Part shown: positions 35,798 to 44,453 of the stretch, piece by piece
Layout: the number at the start of each line of letters is the position of its first letter
Numbering within the stretch: position 1 is the stretch's first letter
Source of the DNA: Bacillota bacterium
GTDB lineage: Bacteria; Bacillota; Clostridia; Lachnospirales; Lachnospiraceae
Reading direction: 5' to 3'
Assembly (NCBI GenBank): GCA_023442465.1
Contig: JAEZZQ010000016.1
Coordinates: 62,001 to 126,000 of the forward strand
Length of the DNA: 64,000 nucleotides
Program-made: the position numbers and the translations under genes
Notes under the pieces: generated by a model
Seen by the model: only the letters and a program-made list of their open reading frames with translations
What the model was told of the DNA's origin: nothing
Database searches by the model: none

Positions 35798-35826
35798 AGT
35801 ATAACATATATTTCATATCCGTGCAA
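35798..35826 (-). promoter_or_regulatory. Sigma-A promoter of thrC
   Basis: On the minus strand TTGCAC (35826-35821), 17 bases, TATACT (35803-35798). The leader of about 57 bases shows no recognisable attenuator. Confidence 0.65.
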
Positions 35827-35843
35827 CGCCATGTCATGAGAAG

Positions 35844-36470
35844 TCATGAGAAAAATTCATGTCCACCATAAGAGAATAACAAAGTAAGGCTGTTATCGAA
35901 CCATTTCATTTTCTCAGGGTCCGCATACTTCCTCGACGCAAAATAAAGTGCCCCCTTCGTAATGTCCTCTCCGTACAGCACCTTTTCCACCGCTTCCTTC
36001 GTTTCCTCGCTAACAGTCACCTTATCATATCTTCCGTCCGCAATAGGTGAAAACTGGGCGACCCCGTTTTCTCTCTGGAATACGACGCCCTTCACAGTAT
36101 CAGGGAATTTATTGCTTTCCACCCTGTTCATTACCACTCCGGCAACCAGCATCTTACCTGTAATGTCCTCTCCTCCCGCTTCTGCCTCGACGATTTTTAA
36201 AAGTACCTCATAATCCTCCTTGGACAGCGTATATTTCGCTTTTCTCTCGATGACATTATAGTCTACTACTCTCTGTCCTGACGACGCTCTCGTCACCATG
36301 CGGATAAAGGTTGCCGCATCCAGGCACGCCTGATCTTCCATAAAGCGGATTTGAAACGCCGGTGTTGCCGCAATTCTGTTAATCTGCAATTCCTTCACAT
36401 TAAACCAAGTTACGGCGAGAATCACATTACATAGCAACAATATGGTCATATTCTTTTTGTACGTCTTCAT
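35844..36470 (-). CDS. SleB-type cell wall hydrolase (Hydrolase_2 domain)
   Basis: A secreted or membrane-tethered muralytic enzyme of 208 residues. The start at 36470 (MKTYKKN) is chosen for the AGAGGA site about 11 bases upstream; the longer reading to 36572 has no clear signal. One hydrophobic segment (about 7-24) acts as signal or anchor. The catalytic domain (PF07486-type, C-terminal 120 residues) has VEAEAGGEDITGKMLVAGVVMNRV, with the conserved Glu, and FSPIADGRYDKV and GALYFA. SleB family members are germination-specific lytic transglycosylases or amidases of the cortex, but vegetative relatives exist, and without YpeB nearby the role stays open. Confidence 0.88.
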   Translation of the reverse strand: MKTYKKNMTILLLCNVILAVTWFNVKELQINRIAATPAFQIRFMEDQACLDAATFIRMVTRASSGQRVVDYNVIERKAKYTLSKEDYEVLLKIVEAEAGGEDITGKMLVAGVVMNRVESNKFPDTVKGVVFQRENGVAQFSPIADGRYDKVTVSEETKEAVEKVLYGEDITKGALYFASRKYADPEKMKWFDNSLTLLFSYGGHEFFS

Positions 36471-36596
36471 ATTTTCAATTCCTCTTTTTATTTTCATGAA
36501 TCTTCGGTTGCTTAAGTTCATGACTTTTATTCTTGTCACACAAATGTAACAGTTCTTTAATATTTTATACAAAGAGTGCTGAAAATATTTCTAAAT

Positions 36597-36625
36597 TTGT
36601 ATTCTTTTTTCTAAAATGTTATACT
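36597..36625 (+). promoter_or_regulatory. Sigma-A promoter of AP2-domain gene
   Basis: TTGTAT (36597-36602), a 17-base spacer and TATACT (36620-36625). The leader to the ATG at 36690 is about 58 bases. Confidence 0.7.
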
Positions 36626-36689
36626 TAGGATAAAATTATGACAAATTATGAGAAAATAATGCTTTTTATACTATAAACCGAGGGGTGCC

Positions 36690-37493
36690 ATGGAAAAAAA
36701 ACTGCCCGGCGTATATGCCGCAAAGAAAAAAGACAATTCCATCTATTACAGAGCTTCTATCACTTTTAGAGAAAAGCATATAAGTCTAGGAAGCTATGAC
36801 CTGGAAGCAACGGCTCACCTCGCCTATAAAGAGGCTCAGCTTCTCATCAGATCAAGCTCTGTAACCGTGGATGACTATTCTCCGGATTCCCTTTTAGCCT
36901 TTGAAAAATGGGTCAGTCTGCTGAATTTCCGGGATAACGGGCTTTATTTTTCTACCCCTATCTACATGCGGAAGAAATATTTTTTATACTATTATTCTCC
37001 CACCTATATTCTCAAATTCGATATCGATGATTTATTTTATTATTCTTCCCGTAAAATCATGAAAAGAGGAAGTCATCTTTTCGTTGCCGACTACGGGATG
37101 CAAGTTAATATCCTCAACCGTTACGGTATAAAAAATTACGCCGTGGCCGATAAAGATTACCGGTTTATCAACGGGGATTCTACCGATTTCCGTTATGAAA
37201 ATATTGAAATCCGCAACCGTTTTCATGGAATCACCCATATTCCCTCTGCAAAGGGTGTGAAATACAAGGTGCGTATCCACGTAAAAAGCAATTACGTAGT
37301 AGGAATCTACCATACGGAGGAAGAAGCTGCTATCGCCTATAACAAGGCAGTAGACGTCTTAAAAAGAAACGGCATAGACCGCAATTATTCCCTTAACTAC
37401 ATTGAAGGGCTTTCTCCTGCTGCCTATGCCGATATATATTCAAAGCTTAAAATTTCTTCAAAGCTAACCGAACTTTCTCCCGCGGAGCCATAA
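36690..37493 (+). CDS. Two-AP2-domain protein with degenerate HNH-like middle
   Basis: A 267-residue soluble, basic protein. The N-terminal 50 residues (PGVYAAKKKDNSIYYRASITF, cut here at 20) and the 60 after about residue 185 (AKGVKYKVRIHVKSNYVVGI, EEEAAIAYNKAVD) both have the AP2/ERF DNA-binding layout of a three-stranded sheet and helix. Between them lies INGDSTDFRYENIEIRN, which resembles the Asn-rich end of an HNH nuclease finger, but the His pair of a working HNH site is not evident. This is the architecture of AP2-HNH homing endonucleases that have lost the nuclease. Such proteins likely act as DNA-binding regulators. It is convergent with the GH25 gene (stops 1 base apart) and divergent from the SleB-like gene. 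Confidence 0.75.
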   Translation: MEKKLPGVYAAKKKDNSIYYRASITFREKHISLGSYDLEATAHLAYKEAQLLIRSSSVTVDDYSPDSLLAFEKWVSLLNFRDNGLYFSTPIYMRKKYFLYYYSPTYILKFDIDDLFYYSSRKIMKRGSHLFVADYGMQVNILNRYGIKNYAVADKDYRFINGDSTDFRYENIEIRNRFHGITHIPSAKGVKYKVRIHVKSNYVVGIYHTEEEAAIAYNKAVDVLKRNGIDRNYSLNYIEGLSPAAYADIYSKLKISSKLTELSPAEP

Positions 37494-37494
37494 C

Positions 37495-38745
37495 CTATTT
37501 CTCCGAATAATCGATAAAACTGATGTTCAAATCGATGTTGCCTATTGCTCCGTTCACCTTACCCTCCAACGTATACTGCCACATCTGGAACTGATACGGA
37601 TAATCCGGCACGTCCTCCTGCTGGGACAGCCAGATATCATAACCGGTCAGCTTTGTCAGATCTACCTGCTTGATCAGCCATTCCTTCGTTCCGTAAATCA
37701 TCGGTTTATAACCCGCATTTTTTACAGTGTCTAAAAAGGCCTTTGCTATCGTAGTCTTCTGGTCTCTGGACAACGCTTCTATTCTTGCCGTATCGTTCTT
37801 CACATATTCCATATCGAAGGCGATAGGGTAAGTTATCTTATAATTGTTCAGGTTCTGTAGATTCTGTAGATTTTGTATGACGAAGTTAGCCTCTTCTATC
37901 GCCTCATCCGACGTAATAGCTTGTGAGAAAAAGTAAACGCCGATATCCAGCCCCGCTTCCGAAGCCTTCGCGATATTATCCGCGAATTTTTCATCCAGCA
38001 CGATCTGACCGCTGCCATAGCCTCTGGCTCCCAGACGTATCATAACAAAATCGATTCCGGCTTCTTTTAAGCTGCCGAAATCCACTTCTTCGTTATACTT
38101 GGACACATCCGCTCCCAGATAGGAAACACTCTTTCCTTCCTGGTAGTAAGCCATCTTGTCAGATTTCATCTTAAGATTCGTGAAATCGTAGGTATTCTTC
38201 TCCAGATAGGGATTGATCAGCACCCATTCTTCTGAGCCATTGGCATATGTGATCAACGTATGCTTTCCATCATTTTCAGGCAGCTCCTGCTGCTCTTCGT
38301 CATATTTAGAATATTTATTGTCCTCCGTCTGCGGATTCTTGGAATCCTCCGCTTCAGATGTCTCTTCTTTCGAACCGCTTACAAATTCCGGTTCATTTTT
38401 CGGATACATATCCCAAAAATCCAAATCGGAAGCCGTCAGCTTATTCTCCGCATACAGCCTCTCGATATTCTTCATCCTGCTGGCGCTGCCGTTCACTGTA
38501 AGATCCGGCTGTTTCTCTGAGGCGGACTGCGCGCCGTCCTCCGTCACACTTGTATCTGAGTGCTCTACCGCCATAACGGCCGTATCCTTGGCGGTCTCAA
38601 TCTTAGACTTCGTCAAAGGTGCCTGTCCCTGCTTCGAAAAAAATACGACTCCAAGAATCAGCAGTGCACCCAGGCTAACGCCTATCATCACATATTTTGC
38701 AGAGAGCTTCGCCCCTATATCGTCATTTTCTCCCGGTAATCTCAT
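37495..38745 (-). CDS. GH25-family lysozyme, membrane-anchored
   Basis: A 416-residue muramidase hydrolysing the MurNAc-GlcNAc bond. The N-terminus has a basic leader and one membrane segment (about 19-36; VSLGALLILGVVFF). A long acidic, low-complexity linker follows (about 37-190; Glu, Ser, Asp-rich). The C-terminal GH25 domain (about 205-415) has ADVSKYNEEVDFG, RLGARGYGSG, the acidic residues of IAFDMEYV, GTKEWLIKQ and WQYTLEGKV. A short tandem repeat, NLQNLQNLNN, lies in the domain. Its stop is 1 base from that of the AP2-domain gene. Repeat copy A3 lies upstream, between this gene and rnfB. Confidence 0.92.
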   Translation of the reverse strand: MRLPGENDDIGAKLSAKYVMIGVSLGALLILGVVFFSKQGQAPLTKSKIETAKDTAVMAVEHSDTSVTEDGAQSASEKQPDLTVNGSASRMKNIERLYAENKLTASDLDFWDMYPKNEPEFVSGSKEETSEAEDSKNPQTEDNKYSKYDEEQQELPENDGKHTLITYANGSEEWVLINPYLEKNTYDFTNLKMKSDKMAYYQEGKSVSYLGADVSKYNEEVDFGSLKEAGIDFVMIRLGARGYGSGQIVLDEKFADNIAKASEAGLDIGVYFFSQAITSDEAIEEANFVIQNLQNLQNLNNYKITYPIAFDMEYVKNDTARIEALSRDQKTTIAKAFLDTVKNAGYKPMIYGTKEWLIKQVDLTKLTGYDIWLSQQEDVPDYPYQFQMWQYTLEGKVNGAIGNIDLNISFIDYSEK

Positions 38746-38880
38746 CGTTTCACTTCTTTTCTATGATTTTATATCATTAATATAAATATTATTGATATAA
38801 GTATCATTGATATCTTCCGTTATTCGCTTCACTAACAATTTAACATGAAATCTGGCTGTGCGCAAGTATATGCGCGCTAC

Positions 38881-38992
38881 GTTACTGTTCACTGAGTTAC
38901 TGTTCACTACGTTCACAGTAACTCATGATTTCTGCATTTCAATTCGCTCCGCGAAGCAGAAATCATCTCCTGCATCATGTTCTTACGCAGCT
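38881..38992 (+). repeat. Repeat family A, copy A3 (truncated, 112 bp)
   Basis: Starts with GTTACTGTTCACTGA followed at 38895 by a second GTTACTGTTCAC, a 14-base tandem duplication of the end. Then the shared HP1, ATTTCTGC and GCAGAAATC hairpin and CTTACGCAGCT follow. The third hairpin and the terminal GTGAACAGTAAC are missing. It occupies most of the 258-base gap upstream of the GH25 gene and downstream of rnfB. Confidence 0.75.
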
Positions 38993-39003
38993 CCTATACC
39001 TTT

Positions 39004-39804
39004 CTATGCCCTTCTCAAAATAGTTTTTTTCGGACATTTTTCCATGCAGATGCCGCATTCGGTACATTTTTCGTAATCGATAGCAGCATTAAAATCTACC
39101 ACATCCACCGCTTCCGAAGGACAGTTTTTTTTGCAAAGCTGGCAGCCGATACAGCCCACCGTACATTTCCTGGAGGTATCCTGACCCTTGTCCTTGGAAT
39201 TACAAGCCACCACATATTTCGCGCCGTAGGGTATCAGCTCGATCAAAGACTTCGGACATACCTCGACACATTTCCCGCAGGCCCTGCATGCCTCCCTATC
39301 CACTACCGCTACTCCGTTCACTACATGAATCGCGTCAAAAGGGCAAACCGTAACGCAGCTTCCGCCTCCGAGGCAGCCATAGTTACATGACTTAGGGCCG
39401 CCGTTTGGCACAAAAGCCAGCATTCGGCAGTCCTGCGCCCCGTAATATTCGTAATCCATCGTAGTTTTATCGAGGTCTCCCTGGCATTTTACAAAAGCCA
39501 CCTTTCGTGCCGTCTCCTGAGCTTCCACTCCCATGATTCCGGCGATAACCTTACCTACTGCCTCTCCGCCTACCGGACATGCACCTACCTCAGCTTCTCC
39601 TTTGACAATGGCTGAAGCCAGACCGGAGCAGCCGGGAAAACCACAGCCTCCGCAGTTATTTCCGGGCAGTGCTGCCAGCACCGCCTCTTCTCTTTCATCC
39701 ACATTTACCCTGAACTTAATCGCTGCAATGCCAAGAAACAGGCCGATAAAAAGCCCGATTCCTCCCACGACCACCGTGGCGATTACAACACTGACTGTAC
39801 TCAT
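39004..39804 (-). CDS. rnfB: Rnf complex subunit B (electron-transport iron-sulfur protein)
   Basis: The 266-residue electron-input subunit of the Rnf complex, which carries electrons from reduced ferredoxin towards NAD+ and pumps Na+ or H+. The ATG at 39804 follows GGAGG by about 7 bases; an earlier GTG is ruled out by that site. An N-terminal membrane helix (about 5-28) precedes a Cys-rich cluster (NNCGGCGFPGC, about 49-59). Then four ferredoxin-type 4Fe-4S motifs follow, among them CRACGKCVEVCPK, CIGCQLCKKNCPS and CTECGICMEKCPK. It is the last gene of rnfCDGEAB. Confidence 0.96.
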   Translation of the reverse strand: MSTVSVVIATVVVGGIGLFIGLFLGIAAIKFRVNVDEREEAVLAALPGNNCGGCGFPGCSGLASAIVKGEAEVGACPVGGEAVGKVIAGIMGVEAQETARKVAFVKCQGDLDKTTMDYEYYGAQDCRMLAFVPNGGPKSCNYGCLGGGSCVTVCPFDAIHVVNGVAVVDREACRACGKCVEVCPKSLIELIPYGAKYVVACNSKDKGQDTSRKCTVGCIGCQLCKKNCPSEAVDVVDFNAAIDYEKCTECGICMEKCPKKTILRRA

Positions 39805-39816
39805 CCCGCACACCTC

Positions 39817-40410
39817 CTACAACAAGCCTGAAAATCCACAAAAAGCAATTGCCATAAGCCCTGCTGTTATAAGCACGATAGGCATTCCTTTAAAGGATTC
39901 CGGTATATCATTATATTCCATCTTCTCGCGTATGCCCGCCAATATCAGAATTGCAATCGTAAATCCTACCGAGGTTGCAAATCCGTTGACAATGCCGGTA
40001 AGAATATCGTATTTCTTCTGAACGTTCACGAGAGCGATGCCAAGCACCGCACAATTTGTCGTAATCAGCGGCAAATATACGCCAAGTGACTGGTAAAGGG
40101 AGGGCATGAATTTCTTAAGGAACATCTCCACAAACTGAACAAGCGCCGCTATAACGAGGATGAATACAATAGTCTGCAAATACGTAATATTAAGCGCCTG
40201 AAGAACATACTTATAAATCACTCCCGATACAGCGGAGGCCAGCGTTATGACAAAAATAACCGATATTCCCATTCCTGCAGCCGTATCCGTCTTCTTCGAA
40301 ACTCCTAAAAACGGGCATAATCCTAAAAACTGGCTGAGGACAACATTGCTCACAAGGGAAGAGCCTACCAGAATAATGAGTAACTCCTTGATATTTATAT
40401 CAATAATCAT
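39817..40410 (-). CDS. rnfA: Rnf complex subunit A (membrane)
   Basis: Integral membrane subunit of 197 residues with about six helices, homologous to NqrE. It contributes to the inner-membrane iron-sulfur centre and ion path of Rnf; LSQFLGLCPFLGV (about 26-38) carries the conserved Cys, and a second Cys is in ITTNCAVLGIALV near residue 112. An AGGAAAGGGGG purine tract precedes the ATG. The start overlaps the rnfE stop by 11 bases, so translation is coupled. Confidence 0.96.
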   Translation of the reverse strand: MIIDINIKELLIILVGSSLVSNVVLSQFLGLCPFLGVSKKTDTAAGMGISVIFVITLASAVSGVIYKYVLQALNITYLQTIVFILVIAALVQFVEMFLKKFMPSLYQSLGVYLPLITTNCAVLGIALVNVQKKYDILTGIVNGFATSVGFTIAILILAGIREKMEYNDIPESFKGMPIVLITAGLMAIAFCGFSGLL

Positions 40411-41185
40411 TCGCTTCGTCCCCCTTTCCTACTGTGTCATCCGTTATTTCAGTAATTTCTATTTCTCCTATTTCTTTCTTATCAGTACGCTTGGTGGTAT
40501 CATAAAACCGGTGGCTGCACCCCGCATTTTCACAGCCCATGCAGTCCTCGCTGCAGCCCGACTGAATATTAGACACATCTTTTCCCTTCTTTGCGCCGTT
40601 TATCTTAATCTTATTCTGAATAGCCGTAAGAGCTGCCAGAACGAAGAATGCGCCGGGAGCCATAATGAAAATAGTGCACGGCACGTAAGCCTCCGGCATA
40701 ATATGATATCCGAATATTTCTCCTGCTCCTATAATTTCTCTCACTGCGCCGATACAAGTGAGGGCAAAGGAAAAGCCCAGTCCCATTCCTACGCCGTCAA
40801 AGAAAGACGGAATAACAGGGTTCTTCGAAGCATAAGCCTCAGCTCTTCCCAAAATAATGCAGTTAACTACAATGAGCGGTATGTATATTCCGAGCGCATC
40901 GTATAACGACGGAAGGAAGCCCTCCAAAAGAAGCTCCACCATCGTAACGAAGGACGCTATCACAACGATAAACGCCGGAATTCTCACCTTATCCGGGATG
41001 ATATTCCTAAGCAGCGAGATAAACATATTGCTGAGAGCCAGCACTACCATCGTTGTCAGTCCCATGCCCAGACCATTAATCGCGGAAGTCGTTACCGCCA
41101 GGGTCGGACACATTCCAAGCATTAGCACGAAGGTAGGATTTTCTTTTACCAGCCCGTTGAAAAGCCTTTCATTTACACTATTCAT
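40400..41185 (-). CDS. rnfE: Rnf complex subunit E with Cys-rich C-terminal tail
   Basis: Integral membrane subunit of 261 residues, homologous to NqrD. The N-terminal 195 residues form the usual helices, with conserved Cys in LMLGMCPTLAV (about 22-32) and IVVNCIILGRAEA. After residue 200 a hydrophilic extension contains CSEDCMGCENAGC (about 211-223), then His, and an acidic tail; typical RnfE is about 195-210 residues. The extension could hold a metal or iron-sulfur centre, or may be a disordered tail. It overlaps rnfG by 8 bases and rnfA by 11. Confidence 0.95.
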   Translation of the reverse strand: MNSVNERLFNGLVKENPTFVLMLGMCPTLAVTTSAINGLGMGLTTMVVLALSNMFISLLRNIIPDKVRIPAFIVVIASFVTMVELLLEGFLPSLYDALGIYIPLIVVNCIILGRAEAYASKNPVIPSFFDGVGMGLGFSFALTCIGAVREIIGAGEIFGYHIMPEAYVPCTIFIMAPGAFFVLAALTAIQNKIKINGAKKGKDVSNIQSGCSEDCMGCENAGCSHRFYDTTKRTDKKEIGEIEITEITDDTVGKGDEANDY

Positions 41186-41840
41186 TGCCGCTTCCTCCTT
41201 CCATGCTGTTCCTATCGTTGACAGGCATATCCTTCAGAACGGTACGGAAATAATTAAGCCCGGCATTTACACCATTCGTAACTGCATTCGTTGTAATCGT
41301 CGCTCCGCTGATCGCATCGATTTGATTCTCCCCCCGGGCTTCCGTTTTCGTATATTCGAAGACCTCCACCTTTTTGCTCTCAAATTGAGGCTTTAGTACT
41401 TCTTCCGCACGCATACCCAGTCCCGCTGTCTCCGATATGGACAAGATGGAGATTCCATTTAAGGTGCCATCACTCCGAATGCCCAGCATGAACTGAATAT
41501 CCCCGCTATAGCCCTCATGGTCGGTTACCGTAATAACATAACCTAACATATTATGATCTGTGTCCGAAGCCTTCATAACTTCATCGATGTCTACCGCTTC
41601 AAAGCCCAATTCGCCCTTTTGAAGCACCCAGCCATCCTCCGCCTGCGCCGTCTGGACGGTCTCAAAGTTTTCTGCCTCCGAAAAGACCTCTTTGCAGGCC
41701 TCCTGTTTCACCTTCTCCTTCTGTGCTGCGATCGGTTCCTTCGTCACCTGATACACCACGCCCAGAATAAGGCCTGCCGCCAGCGTAATGATAAAGAGTA
41801 TAAAAGCGTCCTTTAACATTCCTTTTATATAATCATTCAT
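41178..41840 (-). CDS. rnfG: Rnf complex subunit G (FMN-binding)
   Basis: A 220-residue protein with one N-terminal membrane helix (about 12-32) and an extracytoplasmic FMN-binding domain. FMN is linked through a phosphoester to the Thr of SGATITT (about 172-178). The ATG at 41840 follows GGAGGG by about 7 bases; a TTG further upstream is excluded. Its start overlaps the end of rnfD by 8 bases. Confidence 0.95.
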   Translation of the reverse strand: MNDYIKGMLKDAFILFIITLAAGLILGVVYQVTKEPIAAQKEKVKQEACKEVFSEAENFETVQTAQAEDGWVLQKGELGFEAVDIDEVMKASDTDHNMLGYVITVTDHEGYSGDIQFMLGIRSDGTLNGISILSISETAGLGMRAEEVLKPQFESKKVEVFEYTKTEARGENQIDAISGATITTNAVTNGVNAGLNYFRTVLKDMPVNDRNSMEGGSGNE

Positions 41841-42771
41841 GCACTTTCCCTCCTTTTGTACCAAACGCCTTAGGGAAAGTCATTTTTTCGATCAGAGGAA
41901 CTAAAAGGTTTCCTATGATAATCGCATAGGAGACGCCCTCCGCCGACGGTCCGAACAACCGGAATATGCCCGTCAGCACGCCCAGAATAATTCCATAGAC
42001 ATACTGCCCCTTCTTCGTGATCGGGCGAGTCACATAGTCTGTCGCCATGAAAAATGCGCCCAGCATCAAACCGCCGCCTGCAAGCTGCGCACTGATATAG
42101 ACCGGATCTGCTCCATGACCGCCGAACAGGCATTGGAATATAATAAAGCTTATGATATAGCTGCCGGGTACCCTTAAATCGATAATGCCCAGCAGAATTA
42201 AAAAGCAGGCGCCTGCCACAATAGCTATCATGGAGGTTTCTCCGATGGTCCCCGCCGTCCTGCCGATAATCATATCCAAAATATTTACGTTTTCCCCGCT
42301 TTTTATAAGAGAAAGAGGGGTTGCTCCGCTGTAAGCGTCCGCCTCGAAATTATTCATGATTGGTGTAAAGGAAATGAGCAAAAAGCATCTCGCCGCCAGC
42401 GCCGGGTTCATAAAGTTCTGCCCCAAGCCGCCAAACAGCATTTTTACTACTAAAATAGCGAATACACCGCCGACTGCACCAATCCACCAAGGAGCAGAAG
42501 ACGGAAGGTTAAGCGCCAGCAAAAGTCCGGTAACTACCGCAGAGTAGTCTCCAATCGTCACCGGTTTATTCATCAGCTTTTCGTATGTATATTCCGTAAG
42601 AACGGTAGCCGCCACCGTCACCCCTATTAAAACCAGTGCGTCCATTCCAAAATTATAGATACCGAAGCCCGCGGCGGGAAGCAGCGCGATGACTACAGCG
42701 AGCATAATGCCGCTCGTGGTTACCTTGGACCTCACATGGGGATTGGAGGACACTTTCATCATATCACTCAC
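41833..42771 (-). CDS. rnfD: Rnf complex subunit D (membrane, FMN-binding)
   Basis: Integral membrane subunit of 312 residues, homologous to NqrB, with about nine helices. The covalent FMN site is the Thr of SGATPLS (about 155-161). The start is taken as a GTG immediately after the rnfC stop (TAAGTG), with GGAGG 8 bases upstream; an ATG three codons later is possible. It overlaps rnfG by 8 bases. Confidence 0.95.
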   Translation of the reverse strand: MSDMMKVSSNPHVRSKVTTSGIMLAVVIALLPAAGFGIYNFGMDALVLIGVTVAATVLTEYTYEKLMNKPVTIGDYSAVVTGLLLALNLPSSAPWWIGAVGGVFAILVVKMLFGGLGQNFMNPALAARCFLLISFTPIMNNFEADAYSGATPLSLIKSGENVNILDMIIGRTAGTIGETSMIAIVAGACFLILLGIIDLRVPGSYIISFIIFQCLFGGHGADPVYISAQLAGGGLMLGAFFMATDYVTRPITKKGQYVYGIILGVLTGIFRLFGPSAEGVSYAIIIGNLLVPLIEKMTFPKAFGTKGGKVHE

Positions 42772-44124
42772 TTATCCTACCTCCTGCTTCTTCTTTTCCT
42801 CGTTTGCTTTTCCTGACTTCTTAGCAAGCTGTATTTTTCGCATGGACTTTATCGTCTGGGTCAGCGGCTTTCTCGCTGGACATACGTAACTGCAGCAGCC
42901 GCATTCACAGCACTCCATCCCCTGATGCTTGAGAAATGCTTCTTCGTTGTAATGCTCCGCGTAATCCGACAACATTTTAGGCACAATCCTGCCCGGACAT
43001 ACCTCCACACATTTACCGCAATTGATACATGCACTCTGCCCCATCTGAGAAACCTCATCCTGAGTCATACAAAGAAGCGCCGATGCCGTTTTGGTAGTAG
43101 GTACATCCAAATCAAAAATACTAAAGCCCATCATAGGCCCGCCGGAAACGATTTTAGCCGGCAGCTTCTTAAAGCCTCCCGCCTCGTCAACCAGCTCTCT
43201 GTAGCTCGTCCCTATCCGTACGAGGAAGTTCCGCGGGTCTGAAACGGCGTCTCCTGTTACCGTTACGATCCGGTGCATCAGAGGCATTCCCCGCATGACT
43301 GCATGATAAATCGCAACGATAGTATCCACATTGTCCACAATACAGCCTGCGTCGGCCGGCAGCATCTTGGAATTAATGCTCCTTCCGGTAGTCGCATAGA
43401 TAATCTGCCGTTCTGCCCCCTGCGGATATTTCGTCTTTAAGGCCTTTACACTAATACGCTTTTCATTTTTGGTCAGCTTTTTCAATAGTTCGATGCAGTC
43501 CGGCTTGTTATCCTCTACCGCCAGAATCGCCCGCGCATTATCGAACAGGTTCAATATAATTTTAAGCCCCTCCACGATTTTTTCCGGTTCCTCTATCATC
43601 CTCCGGTAATCAGAGGTAAGATACGGCTCACACTCCGCACAATTGGCAATGATATAATCTATTTTTTCCGGCTCCCTGGGCGAAAGCTTTATGAAGGTAG
43701 GAAAACCCGCACCTCCCATACCAACTACTCCTGCTTCTTTTATCCGTCCAACGATTTCTTCCTTCGTCAACTCCTGATAGGAATCGATCGCAGAATATTC
43801 CATCTCTTCATACTTTTCATCATTTTCTACTATAATGCTCATTATGCTGTCTCCGGTCACTACCCGTCTGGGCTCAATCGTCTTGACTGTACCTGAAACC
43901 GTCGCATAAACAGGAGCGGACACATAGCCGGAAGCCTCCGCGATTTTCTGTCCTACAAGCACTCTATCGCCCTTTTTAACGATAGGCACCGCCGGTGCCC
44001 CGATATGCTGGGATAAAGGATATACCAAATCTCCCTTAGGCAGTACCGCTTTCATAGGTTTATCCTTGGACATATCTTTACCGTCGTAGGGATGTATACC
44101 GCCCGCAAATGTTAATTTAGCCAT
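42772..44124 (-). CDS. rnfC: Rnf complex subunit C (NADH-binding)
   Basis: The 450-residue peripheral subunit carrying the NAD/FMN site, related to NuoF. Visible: an N-terminal lipoyl-like domain (GGIHPYDGKDMS), the Rossmann-like region with GMGGAGFPTFIKL (about 135-147) and IIANCAECEPYLTSDYR, and two 4Fe-4S motifs near the C-terminus, CINCGKCVEVCPG and CCECGCCSYVCPA. AAGAAGGG lies before the ATG. It is the first gene of the operon. In its leader, CCGTCT-GAGG-AGACGG (44157-44172) forms a short perfect hairpin. A MITE lies about 150 bases upstream. Confidence 0.96.
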   Translation of the reverse strand: MAKLTFAGGIHPYDGKDMSKDKPMKAVLPKGDLVYPLSQHIGAPAVPIVKKGDRVLVGQKIAEASGYVSAPVYATVSGTVKTIEPRRVVTGDSIMSIIVENDEKYEEMEYSAIDSYQELTKEEIVGRIKEAGVVGMGGAGFPTFIKLSPREPEKIDYIIANCAECEPYLTSDYRRMIEEPEKIVEGLKIILNLFDNARAILAVEDNKPDCIELLKKLTKNEKRISVKALKTKYPQGAERQIIYATTGRSINSKMLPADAGCIVDNVDTIVAIYHAVMRGMPLMHRIVTVTGDAVSDPRNFLVRIGTSYRELVDEAGGFKKLPAKIVSGGPMMGFSIFDLDVPTTKTASALLCMTQDEVSQMGQSACINCGKCVEVCPGRIVPKMLSDYAEHYNEEAFLKHQGMECCECGCCSYVCPARKPLTQTIKSMRKIQLAKKSGKANEEKKKQEVG

Positions 44125-44270
44125 TTGTCACCCTTCTTTCTCTTGAATTCGCAGGACCGTCTCCTCAGACGGCAACCCTGATACTTATAAATATACTATT
44201 TTTCTACAAAAAATGCTACTGCATTTTGCAAAAACATGTTATTATAACCAAAGGAAGATATGAAGAATTT

Positions 44271-44409
44271 GTAACAGTTCAGCCTTCAATACCGCGATGC
44301 CAAAATTGCGTCTCTATGCAATTTTGCGAGGGCTGTAAGCGCCAAAATGCAGTTTTATCGCGTTTTGTGTGCATATATGTTGCAGTTTAGCCGAGGGCTG
44401 AACTGTAAC
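44271..44409. repeat. 139-bp MITE-like element, relative of family A
   Basis: Terminal inverted repeats GTAACAGTTCAGCC (44271-44284) and GGCTGAACTGTAAC (44396-44409) match at 13 of 14. Inner hairpin CAAAATTGC / GCAATTTTG lies at 44311-44336. It is flanked by AAGAATTT (44263-44270) and AATAATTT (44410-44417), 7 of 8 identical. It has no coding capacity and lies between the divergent rnfC and YprB-like genes, so it may influence both. Confidence 0.75.
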
Positions 44410-44453
44410 AATAATTTATTAGTAATCTGTCCGTTTTGGACGAAAGGAGCTAT

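Noticed and set aside
36541..36560. GTAACAGTTC near 36546 as a further MITE end
   Set aside because: Only ten bases match, no partner end or flanking duplication is visible, and it lies in a promoter region.
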